Part shown: positions 9,935 to 20,200 of the stretch, piece by piece
Position numbering within the stretch: position 1 is the first letter of the stretch
How the letters are laid out: each line of letters begins with the position of its first letter
Assembly: GCA_028826165.1 (NCBI GenBank)
Contig: JAPDFW010000114.1
Location: forward strand, 356,001-420,000
Direction of reading: 5' to 3'
DNA: 64,000 nucleotides
Source of the DNA: Anaeramoeba ignava
Taxonomy: Eukaryota > Metamonada > Anaeramoebidae
Notes under the pieces: generated by a model
Databases searched by the model: none
Told to the model about the DNA's origin: nothing
The model's input: the letters and a program-made list of their open reading frames with translations, nothing else
Program-made: the position numbers and the translations under genes

Positions 9935-11377
9935 TTAAATGAAAAAAGTTTCAAATTCTTCAACAATCCATGCAGTATAAGCTCCAGCTAAATAACTTTT
10001 AGCTTCTTTTGTTTCAAATTTAATTCCATCAGGTAAATGATAAGTTTTTCCAAAATTCGAAAATCCAGGTTGTAATTTAGAACTTAATGCAAAATCATGA
10101 CCTTCTCCAAATAATGGACCATCACGTAAATAAAAATAAATAGCAGTTTTTTCTTTTCTTTTTCTAATTGGAAATTTCTCTGGTTTTCTATTTCCTTTAT
10201 CATTTCTTAATGAAAAAATAAATGCATCTGAATCATTAATCCATCCATCATAATATTTTCTATCTTCTTCTTTTCCTTTTAAAGTAAATCCAACTTTAGT
10301 AAATCCTCCAAAAATATAATTTTGTGTTGTTTTGATAATAACTAATGTTTTTCCTTTATTATCACTTTTTTCATGCCATTTTTGAGAAGAAAATCCATCT
10401 CTTGTTGCTGAAAATCCTAATTTCATTTTAGAAAAGAATTCATCATCATTTATCCATTCTTTTAATTTGATAATATATTCTTTTTCTCTAAGAATTGTTG
10501 AGTTGAATATAAGTTTTGTTTTGAAAATTAATGAATTTTCTTTTTCAATAAATTGATTTATTTCTTTTTCATTATTTTGAAGTTTTTGGAATTGAATTAA
10601 TTTTTGTGAGATTTGTTTTGGAATTAAATCTTCTTTCAAAGTATCTTTAAGTTCTTTATTTGTGAAATCAATAAATCTTATTTTATCAACAATATTGGAA
10701 ATTTGATTTTGTAATTTCTCTTTTTCTTCTTTTTTAATTATTTTTTCTTGATTAATATTTGATTTATATTTTCCCCATTTTATTATTGATTGAAATGCTT
10801 TAAATTCATTTGTTCGAATTTCATCATTTGATAATATTGAATTTAAATGATTTTCTTCAAGTTCAAGAAAAAATGAAGTTTTGATAAATTTATTAAAATT
10901 TTTAGAAATAAATTTATAAGAATAATCTATTAATTGATTTAAGTTCATTGTTTCAGATAATTTAAGAATATCAACAATAGTTTCAAATTGTAAATTATTT
11001 TTGATAAATTTTGAACAAATTTCAATTAATTCATCAATTAAATATTTTGATGAAAAAATTAAAATTTCAATTGCATTTTCTAAATTAATTTCAATTTTTC
11101 CTGAATAAAAATAATTTAAAATTGAAGATAGAATTGAACTTGAAACATCTTTTAGAATCATCTTATTTTCTTGATATTCTTTCATTTTGGATTTGAAAAG
11201 AGATTTAAAATATTCACTTCTTGAAGAAAGAATTGATTTATGAGTTTTGAATGAAGTTTGATTTTGTTCACAAATTATTTCAAAATCAAAATAACTTTCT
11301 TCTTCTTTTTGATTTTGATTTTGAAATAAATTTTTTAAATCATTTGAAAGTTTTTCTAAATTTGAATAATTTTCCAT
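9935..11377 (-). CDS. BTB-BACK-TLDc protein, copy 1
   Basis: 480 residues, single exon. BTB about 29-130, BACK about 131-250, then a complete TLDc domain from about 305 to the end, recognised by LKEWINDDEFFSKMKLGFSA, the NYIFGGFTKVGF strand, FGKTYHLPDG and the C-terminal AGAYTAWIVEEFETFFI. BTB/BACK modules usually recruit Cullin-3. TLDc domains occur in oxidation-resistance proteins and V-ATPase regulators. The TLDc core here (RKYYDGWINDSDAFIFSLRN) differs from copies 2 and 3, which share another version, although the BTB half is almost the same. The start follows an ATGAAAAATGAAAAATGAAAA tract (coding strand TTTTTCATTTTTC). Confidence 0.9.
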   Translation of the reverse strand: MENYSNLEKLSNDLKNLFQNQNQKEEESYFDFEIICEQNQTSFKTHKSILSSRSEYFKSLFKSKMKEYQENKMILKDVSSSILSSILNYFYSGKIEINLENAIEILIFSSKYLIDELIEICSKFIKNNLQFETIVDILKLSETMNLNQLIDYSYKFISKNFNKFIKTSFFLELEENHLNSILSNDEIRTNEFKAFQSIIKWGKYKSNINQEKIIKKEEKEKLQNQISNIVDKIRFIDFTNKELKDTLKEDLIPKQISQKLIQFQKLQNNEKEINQFIEKENSLIFKTKLIFNSTILREKEYIIKLKEWINDDEFFSKMKLGFSATRDGFSSQKWHEKSDNKGKTLVIIKTTQNYIFGGFTKVGFTLKGKEEDRKYYDGWINDSDAFIFSLRNDKGNRKPEKFPIRKRKEKTAIYFYLRDGPLFGEGHDFALSSKLQPGFSNFGKTYHLPDGIKFETKEAKSYLAGAYTAWIVEEFETFFI

Positions 11378-12253
11378 TTATTATTTAAATTTTTGAAAAA
11401 TGAAAAATGAAAAATGAAAAAATTTTAATTTAATTTTGATTTAATTTTGATTTGATTTTGATTTTGATTTAATTTTGATTTAATTTTGATTTAATTTTGA
11501 TTTTAATTTTGATTTAATTTTGATTTAATTTTGATTTAATTTTGATTTAATTTTGATTTAATTTTGATTTAATTTTAATTTAATTTTGATTTAATTTTGA
11601 TTTGATTTTGATTTTGATTTAATTTTGATTTAATTTTGATTTAATTTTGATTTAATTTTGATTAAATTTTGATTTAATTTAATTTTGATTTAATTTTAAT
11701 TTTAATTTTAATTTTGATTTAATTTTGATTTAAATTTGATTTAATTTTGATTTAATTTTGATTTGATTTTGATTTTGTTTGATTTAATTTTGATTTAATT
11801 TTGATTTAAATTTGATTTAATTTTAATTTAAATTTGATTTAATTTTGATTTAATTTTGATTTTATTTTGATTTAATTTTGATTTAATTTTAATTTGATTT
11901 TGATTTAATTTTGATTTAATTTTGATTTAATTTTGATTTAAATTTGATTTAAATTTGATTTAATTTTGATTTAATTTTGATTTGGTTTTAATTTAATTTA
12001 ATTTTGATTTAATTTTGATTTAATTTTGATTTAATTTTGATTTAATTTTGATTTAATTTTGATTTGGTTTTAATTTAATTTTGATTTAATTTTGATTTAA
12101 TTTTAATTTAATTTTGATTTAATTTTGATTTAATTTAATTTTGATTTAATTTTGATTTAATTTTAATTTAATTTTAATTTAATTTTGATTTAATTTTGAT
12201 TTAATTTTGATTTGATTTAAATTTTGATTGAAAGGAAAAGAAAAAAATAAATT
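11378..12253. repeat. Spacer of TTTTGATTTAA repeats between BTB-TLDc copies 1 and 2
   Basis: 876 bp made almost entirely of AATTTTGATTT units with variants AATTTTAATTT and AAATTTGATTT. It holds the promoter of copy 1 at its left end and the 3' end of copy 2 at its right. No other feature seen. Confidence 0.85.
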
Positions 12254-13699
12254 TTAAATGAAAAAAGTTTCAAGTCCATCAACTTTCCATGCAGTATAAG
12301 CTCCAGTGAAATAATTTTGCGCTTCACTTGTATTTGGTTTAATTCCATCAGGTAAATGATAAGTTCTTCCAAAATCTAAATAACCAGGTTGTAAATCTCC
12401 TACAAGAACAATATCAGCACCGGAATAACCAAAACAAGGTCCATTTTCTGATTCATAACCAATTCCATTATGTACTTCATTTGATCGAATTGGAAATTTT
12501 TGAGGAGGATCATTTTGTGGATTTGTTATTGTAAAAATAAAAGCATCTGGATCTGGAATTGCAACATAATCGTTTTTTGAAATAAATCCAACTTTAGTAA
12601 ATCCTCCAAAAATATAATTTTGTGTTGTTTTGATAATAACTAATGTTTTTCCTTTATTATCACTTTTTTCATGCCATTTTTGAGAAGAAAATCCATCTTT
12701 TGTTGCTGAAAATCCTAATTTCATTTTGGAAAAGAATTCATCATCATTTATCCATTCTCTTAATTTGATAATATATTCTTTTTCTGTAATAATTTCTGAT
12801 TCAAATTTGAATCTTGGTTTGAAAATTAATGAATTTGGAATTTGATTTTCTTTTTCAATAAATTCATATAATTTTTCTTCATTTTTTTTTGGGTTTTTTT
12901 GTAGTTTTTGGAATTCAATTAATTTTTGTGAGATTTGTTTTGGAATTAAATCTTCTTTCAAACTTTTTTTAAGTTCTTTTTTTGTGAAATCAATAAATCT
13001 TATTTTATCAATAATATTGGAAATTTGATTTTGTAATTTCTCTTTTTCTTCTTTTTTGATTTTTTTTTGTTGAGTAATATTTGATTTATGTTTTCCCCAT
13101 TTTATTATTGATTGGAACATTTTAAATTCATTTGTTAAAATATCCTCATTTGATAATATTGAATTTAAATGATTTTCTTCAAGTTCAAGAAAAAATGAAG
13201 TTTTGATAAATTTATTAAAATTTTTAGAAATAAATTTATAAGAATAATCTAATAATTGATTGAAGTTCATTGTTTCAGATAATTTAAGAACATCAATAAT
13301 AGTTTCAAATTGTAAATTGTTTTTGATAAAATTTGAAGAAATTTCAATTAATTCATCAATTAAATATTTTGATGAAAAAATTAAAATTTCGATTGCATTT
13401 TCTAAATTAATTTCAATTTTTCCTGAATAAAAATAATTCAGAATTGAAGATAGAATTGAACTTGAAACATCTTTTAGAATTAATTTATTTTCTTGATATT
13501 CTTTCATTTTGGATTTGAAAAGAGATTTAAAATATTCACTTCTTGAAGAAAGGATTGATTTATGAGTTTTGAATGAAGTTTGATTTTGTTCACAAATTAT
13601 TTCAAAATCAAAATAGCTTTCTTCTTCTTTTTGATTTTGATTTTGAAATAAATTTTTTAAATCATTTGAAAGTTTTTCTAAATTTGAATAATTTTCCAT
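12254..13699 (-). CDS. BTB-BACK-TLDc protein, copy 2
   Basis: 481 residues, same architecture as copy 1. The TLDc half carries NDYVAIPDPDAFIFTITN and PCFGYSGADIVLVGDLQPGY, shared nearly word for word with copy 3 but not copy 1. BTB residues 1-110 are shared by all four copies. In the BACK region it has TKKELKKSLKEDL, as in the truncated copy, instead of TNKELKDTLKEDL of copies 1 and 3, a mosaic that suggests gene conversion. The stop is preceded by the same flank (TTTAAATGAAAAAAGTTTCAAG on +) as copy 3. Confidence 0.9.
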   Translation of the reverse strand: MENYSNLEKLSNDLKNLFQNQNQKEEESYFDFEIICEQNQTSFKTHKSILSSRSEYFKSLFKSKMKEYQENKLILKDVSSSILSSILNYFYSGKIEINLENAIEILIFSSKYLIDELIEISSNFIKNNLQFETIIDVLKLSETMNFNQLLDYSYKFISKNFNKFIKTSFFLELEENHLNSILSNEDILTNEFKMFQSIIKWGKHKSNITQQKKIKKEEKEKLQNQISNIIDKIRFIDFTKKELKKSLKEDLIPKQISQKLIEFQKLQKNPKKNEEKLYEFIEKENQIPNSLIFKPRFKFESEIITEKEYIIKLREWINDDEFFSKMKLGFSATKDGFSSQKWHEKSDNKGKTLVIIKTTQNYIFGGFTKVGFISKNDYVAIPDPDAFIFTITNPQNDPPQKFPIRSNEVHNGIGYESENGPCFGYSGADIVLVGDLQPGYLDFGRTYHLPDGIKPNTSEAQNYFTGAYTAWKVDGLETFFI

Positions 13700-14026
13700 T
13701 TATTATTTAAATTTTTGAGAAAGAAAAAAAATGAAAAATGAAAAAATTTTGATTTTGATTTGATTTTGATTTAATTTTGATTTAATTTTGATTTAATTTT
13801 GATTTAATTTTGATTTAAATTTAATTTAATTTTGATTTAATTTTGATTTAATTTTAATTTAATTTTGATTTAATTTTGATTTAATTTTGATTTAATTTTG
13901 ATTTAATTTTGATTTAATTTTGATTTAAATTTGATTTGGTTTTAATTTAATTTAATTTTGATTTAATTTTAATTTGATTTAAATTTGATTTAAATTTTGA
14001 TTGAAAGGAAAAGAAAAAAATAAATT
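13700..14026. repeat. Spacer of TTTTGATTTAA repeats between copies 2 and 3
   Basis: 327 bp with the same unit as the 11.4-12.2 kb spacer. Its right end (TTGATTGAAAGGAAAAG) is identical to the flank of copy 2, so the duplicated segment includes downstream sequence. Confidence 0.85.
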
Positions 14027-15472
14027 TTAAATGAAAAAAGTTTCAAGTCCATCAACTTTCCATGCAGTATAAGCTCCAGTGAAATAATTTTGCGCTTCAC
14101 TTGTTCCATATTTAATTCCATCAGGTAAATGATAAGTTCTTCCAAAATCTAAATAACCAGGTTGTAAATCTCCTACAAGAACAATATCAGCACCGGAATA
14201 ACCAAAACAAGGTCCATTTTCTGATTCATAACCAATTCCATTATGTACTTCATTTGATCGAATTGGAAATTTTTGAGGAGGATCATTTTGTGGATTTGTT
14301 ATTGTAAAAATAAAAGCATCTGGATCTGGAATTGCAACATAATCGTTTTTTGAAATAAATCCAACTTTAGTAAATCCTCCAAAAATATAATTTTGAGTTG
14401 TTTTGATAATAACTAATGTTTTTCCTTTATTATCACTTTTTTCATGCCATTTTCGAGAATTAAATCCATCTTTTGTTGCTGAAAATCCTAATTTCATTTT
14501 GGAAAAGAATTCATCATCATTTATCCATTCTTTTAATTTGATAATATATTCTTTTTCTGTAATAATTGTTGAGTTGAATATAAGCTTTGGTTTGAAAATT
14601 AATGAATTTGGAATTTGATTTTCTTTTTCAATAAATTCTTTTAATTTTTCTTCATTTTTTTTTGAGTTTTTTTGTAGTTTTTGGAATTCAATTAATTTTT
14701 CTGAAATTTGTTTTGGAATTAAATCTTCTTTCAAAGTATCTTTAAGTTCTTTATTTGTGAAATCAATAAATCTTATTTTATCAATAATATTGGAAATTTG
14801 ATTTTGTAATTTCTCTTTTTCTTCTTTTTTAATTATTTTTTCTTGATTAATATTTGATTTATGTTTTCCCCATTTTATTATTGATTGAAACATTTTAAAT
14901 TCATTTGTTAAAATATCCTCATTTGATAATATTGAATTTAAATGATTTTCTTCAAGTTCAAGAAAAAATGAAGTTTTGATAAATTTATTAAAATTTTTAG
15001 AAATAAATTGATAAGAATAATCTAATAATTGATTGAAGTTCATTGTTTCAGATAATTTAAGAACATCAATAACAGTTTCAAATTGAAAATTGTTTTTGAT
15101 AAAATTTGAAGAAATTTCAATTAATTCATCAATTAAATATTTTGATGAAAAAATTAAAATTTGAATTGCATTTTCTAAATTAATTTCAATTTTTCCTGAA
15201 TAAAAATAATTTAAAATTGAATATAGAATTGAATTTGAAACATCTTTTAGAATTAATTTATTTTCTTGATATTCTTTCATTTTGGATTTGAAAAGAGATT
15301 TAAAATATTCACTTCTTGAAGAAAGAATTGATTTATGAGTTTTGAATGAAGTTTGATTTTGTTCACAAATTATTTCAAAATCAAAATAGCTTTCTTCTTC
15401 TTTTTCATTTTGATTTTGAAATAAATTTTTTAAATCATTTGAAAGTTTTTCTAAATTTGAATAATTTTCCAT
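14027..15472 (-). CDS. BTB-BACK-TLDc protein, copy 3
   Basis: 481 residues, the outermost copy of the tandem array. The TLDc half matches copy 2 closely; residues around 235-262 (TNKELKDTLKEDL) and 300 (KLIFNST) match copy 1 instead. Domain order is BTB 29-130, BACK 131-250, TLDc about 305-481, ending VDGLETFFI. Head-to-tail order with copies 1 and 2 fits tandem duplication. It lies 155 bp from the 3' end of the PRELI gene, which is on the same strand. Confidence 0.9.
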   Translation of the reverse strand: MENYSNLEKLSNDLKNLFQNQNEKEEESYFDFEIICEQNQTSFKTHKSILSSRSEYFKSLFKSKMKEYQENKLILKDVSNSILYSILNYFYSGKIEINLENAIQILIFSSKYLIDELIEISSNFIKNNFQFETVIDVLKLSETMNFNQLLDYSYQFISKNFNKFIKTSFFLELEENHLNSILSNEDILTNEFKMFQSIIKWGKHKSNINQEKIIKKEEKEKLQNQISNIIDKIRFIDFTNKELKDTLKEDLIPKQISEKLIEFQKLQKNSKKNEEKLKEFIEKENQIPNSLIFKPKLIFNSTIITEKEYIIKLKEWINDDEFFSKMKLGFSATKDGFNSRKWHEKSDNKGKTLVIIKTTQNYIFGGFTKVGFISKNDYVAIPDPDAFIFTITNPQNDPPQKFPIRSNEVHNGIGYESENGPCFGYSGADIVLVGDLQPGYLDFGRTYHLPDGIKYGTSEAQNYFTGAYTAWKVDGLETFFI

Positions 15473-15627
15473 TTTTTATTTAAATTTTTGAAAAAGAAAA
15501 AAAATGAAAAATGAAAAATAAAAGAATGAAAAAAATTTGAATTGGAAAAATAAAAGAATTTTGAATTGGAAAAATAAAAGAATTTAAATGGAAAATTTAA
15601 AAAAGAAAAAAGAAATTGAATTAAAAT

Positions 15628-17132
15628 TTAAAATCCGAATTTTTTCCATAAATTTGATAAAAAACCAGATTTTTCTTTTGTTTGGGAATTATTTTCTTGT
15701 TGTTTTTCGGATTTTTCTTTTGGTTGATTTGTTTCAAGAATTTTTTCAACACTAACATTTAATTTTTGAGCACATTTTGAATTTGGAATTTTATCATCAA
15801 TTTTTGGAATTTTGAGTTCATCGTTTTTTGATTTAATTAAAAGATAATCCATTTCATTAGCAAGTTTTGTAGATTTTTTTCCAGAAAGAACATTTTCAAC
15901 TTGAAGAATTTTCTAATAAAAAATATTAAATATTAATTTAGATATTAAATATTAAATATTAATAAATATTAAATTAAATAATAAATATTAAATTAAATAA
16001 TAAATATTAAATATTAAATAATAAAAATTAAATAATAAATAATAAATAATAAATATTAAATAATAAATATTAAATATTAAATAATAAATAATAAATAATA
16101 AATAATAAATAATAAATAATAAATATTAAATATTAAATAATAAATTAAATAATAAATTAAATAATAAATTAAATAATAAATTAAATATTAAATATTAAAT
16201 AATAAATAATAAATATTAAATATTATAAATTAAATAATAAATATTAAATAATATTAAATATTAAATAATAAATATTAAATATTAAATATTAAATATTAAA
16301 TAATAAATATTAAATAATATTAAATAATAAATAATAAATATTAAATATTAAATATTAAATATTAAATATTAAATAATAAATTAAATATTAAATATTAAAT
16401 ATTAAATAATAAATAAAAAATATTAAATATTAATTTAAATAATAAATATTAAATAATAATAAATATTAAATTAAATAATAAATATTAAATTAAATAATAA
16501 ATATTAAATATTAAATATTAAATATTAATTTAAATAATAAATATTAAATAATAAATAATAAATATTAAATATTAAATATTAAATATTAAATTGAAATTAA
16601 TTACATTTTGAACACTTTCTTTATACATATCAGTTCCAAAATTTTTGATTTTGTTTGCAAAAATTCCTGAAACACTTGTTGAAATTGTTCCAATATCAAC
16701 AAGTTTAGTTTTAGTTTTTTGATTTTCAGGATCAGGAAAATAAATACTTTTTCCATGAAGAGTAAAGAACTGTCTAAAAGAACCATTTCTAACAATTACC
16801 GTTAAGTTTTTTTTTTTTTTGTCTAGTAAACAATCTTCTAAAAATATTGAAGTATTTGTTTTGATAAACATTTTCACAAATTTTGGAAGTCCTTCATTTT
16901 CAAACTCAAATTTTCTTCTTATAAATATTAAATTTCCTTCTTTGCAAGTTTCTAAAATTTCAACTGAAATTGATTTTGGCCAGAAATCTTTACTTGATTG
17001 CATATCTTTTTTTAATTAAATTTAATTAAATTTTTAAATTAAATTTTTTTTATTTTTTTTATTTTTTTTACATCGATCACTAATTTTTTGAAAAGGAATT
17101 GAAAAAGTATATTGAAAGCAAGATTTTGACAT
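15628..17132 (-). CDS. PRELI/MSF1 domain protein (Ups/PRELID-like lipid carrier), 3 exons
   Basis: Exons 17132-17072, 17005-16605 and 15912-15628 give 248 residues. The N-terminus MSKSCFQYTFSIPFQ fits the PRELI opening (aromatic, then a F-x-P-[WF] turn), and the middle (PKSISVEILETCKEGNLIFIRRKFEF, LTVIVRNGSFRQFFTLHGKS) follows the PRELI strand pattern. PRELI proteins carry phospholipids between mitochondrial membranes; in an anaerobe the site could be a hydrogenosome-type organelle (inference). The C-terminal 90 residues are Lys/Glu/Gln-rich and end FLSNLWKKFGF, a possible amphipathic membrane anchor. Exon 1 is only 61 nt; intron 1 is 66 bp, intron 2 692 bp of TTAAATAATAA repeat. Confidence 0.75.
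15913..16604 (-). repeat. PRELI gene intron 2, ATTAAATAATAA repeat
   Basis: 692-bp intron made of AAATATTA and AAATAATA units. On the coding strand it contains no AG before the acceptor TTTTTTATTAG. Confidence 0.85.
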
Positions 17133-17277
17133 TATTAAAAAGAAGAATAGAAGAAAAGAAAAAAGGAAAAAAATGAAAAATTAAAAAAAGCGAAAATTTT
17201 TTTATTATTTTTTTTTCATTTTTTTCCTTTTTATTTTTTTAATTTGTTTCTTTCTTTTTTTTTGGTTTATTTTTTTG
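17133..17277. promoter_or_regulatory. Compact divergent promoter, PRELI gene and GOST gene
   Basis: 145 bp separate the two starts. Two mirror-oriented copies of one motif lie inside: GGAAAAAAATGAAAAA at 17165-17180, facing the minus-strand gene, and TTTTTTCATTTTTTCC at 17212-17227, facing the plus-strand gene. The same T-run/CA/T-run motif precedes many starts in the window, so it is a candidate core promoter element. Confidence 0.5.
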
Positions 17278-20200
17278 ATGAAGTTTCTTTATAATATTTT
17301 TGTTTTTCTTTTTTTATTTTCTTTTTCATTTGGTTTAATTAGTGATTATACAATTCACACAGATGATCAAGTAATTTTCATTGATTATTTTGGATTTTAT
17401 AAAAACGGAACAGCAAAAATGTCTATTGATATATCAGTAAAACATTTCCAAACCAAAAAAAAATAAAATTCAATTAAAAAATCCAAAAATTTTAATTTAA
17501 AAAATTCAATTAAAAAATTTTAATTTAAAAAATTTTAATTTAAAAAAAGCCATTTCAATATAATTTGCAATTTTATGTTTGTTCATATAAAACTCAAGGA
17601 AGTGTATTATTCAAATCATATTTTTATTTTCAAATAAAAGTATAAATTTATGAATAAAAAAATATAATTTTTAGATTGATATAGATTCAATTGATTTTTG
17701 TTCACATATTCGATTTAAATGTTGGACACAAATATATATACATAATGAGTCTTTTTATTGGGAAGGAAATATTCCAACAAAAGATCATTATTTCTTTTAT
17801 GTTACTCAATGTAATCAAACACATGATTTAACTCTTGATGTATTTTTGTTGAATATTAAATATTAATTTAAATATTAAATTAAATATTGATTTAAATATT
17901 AATTTAAATATTAATTTAAATATTGATTTAAATATTGATTTAAATATTGATTTAAATATTGATTTAAATATTGATTTAAATATTAATTTAAATATTAATT
18001 TAAATATTGAATTAAATATTGATTTAAATATTAAATTAAATATTGATTTAAATATTGATTTAAATATTGATTTAAATATTAATTTAAATATTGATTTAAA
18101 TATTGATTTAAATATTAATTTAAATATTAATTTAAATATTAATTTAAATATTGATTTAAATATTAAAATTAAATATTGATTTAAATATTGGTTTAAATAT
18201 TAATTTAAATATTAATTTAAATATTAAATTAAATATTGATTTAAATATTGATTTGAATATTGATTTAAATATTAATTTTAAATATTGATTTAAATATTGA
18301 ATTAAATATTGATTTAAATATTAATTTAAATATTAATTTAAATATTAAATTAAATATTGATTTAAATATTGAATTAAATATTGAATTAAATATTGAATTA
18401 AATATTGAATTAAATATTGAATTAAATATTGAATTAAATATTGATTTAAATATTGATTTAAATATTAATTTTAAATATTAAATTAAATATTGATTTAAAT
18501 ATTAATTTAAATATTAAATTTAAATATTTATTTAAATATTAATTTAAATATTGATTTAAATATTGATTTAAATATTAAATTAAATATTGATTTAAATATT
18601 AATTTAAATATTGATTTAAATATTAATTTAAATATTGATTTAAATATTAATTTAAATATTGATTTTAAATATTGATTTAAATATTAATTTAAATATTAAA
18701 TTTAAATATTAATTTAAATATTGATTTAAATATTGATTTAAATATTGATTTTAAATATTGATTTAAATATTAATTTAAATATTAATTTAAATATTAATTT
18801 AAATATTAAATTTAATATTAATTTAAATATTGATTTAAATATTGATTTAAATATTGATTTAAATATTAATTTAAATATTGATTTAAATATTGATTTAAAT
18901 ATTAAATTAAATATTGATTTAAATATTGATTTAAATATTGATTTTAAATATTGATTTAAATATTGATTTAAATATTGATTTTAAATATTGATTTAAATAT
19001 TAAATTAAATATTGAGTTTAAATATTGATTTAAATATTGATTTTAAATATTAAAATTAAAAATTGAATTAAATATTAAATATTAAATTAAATATTAATAT
19101 AAATATTGATTTAAATATTGATTTAAATATTAATTTAAATATTAATTTAAATATTGATTTAAATATTGATTTAAATGTTAATTTAAATATTGATTTAAAT
19201 ATTAATTTAAATATTGATTTAAATATTAAATTAAATATTTATTTAAATATTAATTTAAATATTGATTTAAATATTGATTTTAAATATTAATTTAAATATT
19301 GATTTTAAATATTAATATAAATATTGATTTAAATATTGATTTAAATATTGAATTAAATATTGAATATTAAATTAAATGTTAATTTAAATATTAAATTTAA
19401 ATATTAATATAAATATTAATTTAAATATTGATTTAAATATTAATTTAAATATTAAATTTAAATATTAATTTAAATATTAATTTAAATATTGATTTAAATA
19501 TTAAATATTAATTTAAATATTGATATAAATATTGATTTAAATATTGATTTAAATATTGATTTAAATATTGATTTAAATATTGATTTAAATATTGATTTAA
19601 ATATTGATTTAAATATTGATTTAAATATTGATTTAAATATTGATTTAAATATTGATTTAAATATTGATTTTAAATATTGATTTAAATATTAATTTAAATA
19701 TTGATTTAAATATTAATTTAAATATTAATTTAAATATTGATTTAAATATTGATTTAAATATTGATTTTAAATATTAAAATTAAATATTGATTTAAATATT
19801 AATTTAAATATTAAATTTAATATTAATTTAAATATTGATTTAAATATTGATTTAAATATTAAATTAAATATTGATTTAAATATTGATTTAAATATTGATT
19901 TAAATATTGATTTAAATATTGATTTAAATATTGATTTAAATATTGATTTAAATATTGATTTAAATATTGATTTAAATATTAAATTAAATATTGATTTTAA
20001 ATATTGATTTAAATATTGATTTAAATATTGATTTAAATATTGATTTAAATATTGATTTAAATATTGAATTTAAATATTGATTTTAAATATTGATTTAAAT
20101 ATTGATTTAAATATTGAATTTAAATATTGATTTAAATATTGATTTAAATATTGATTTAAATATTAATTTAAATATTGATTTAAAATATTAATTTTAAATA

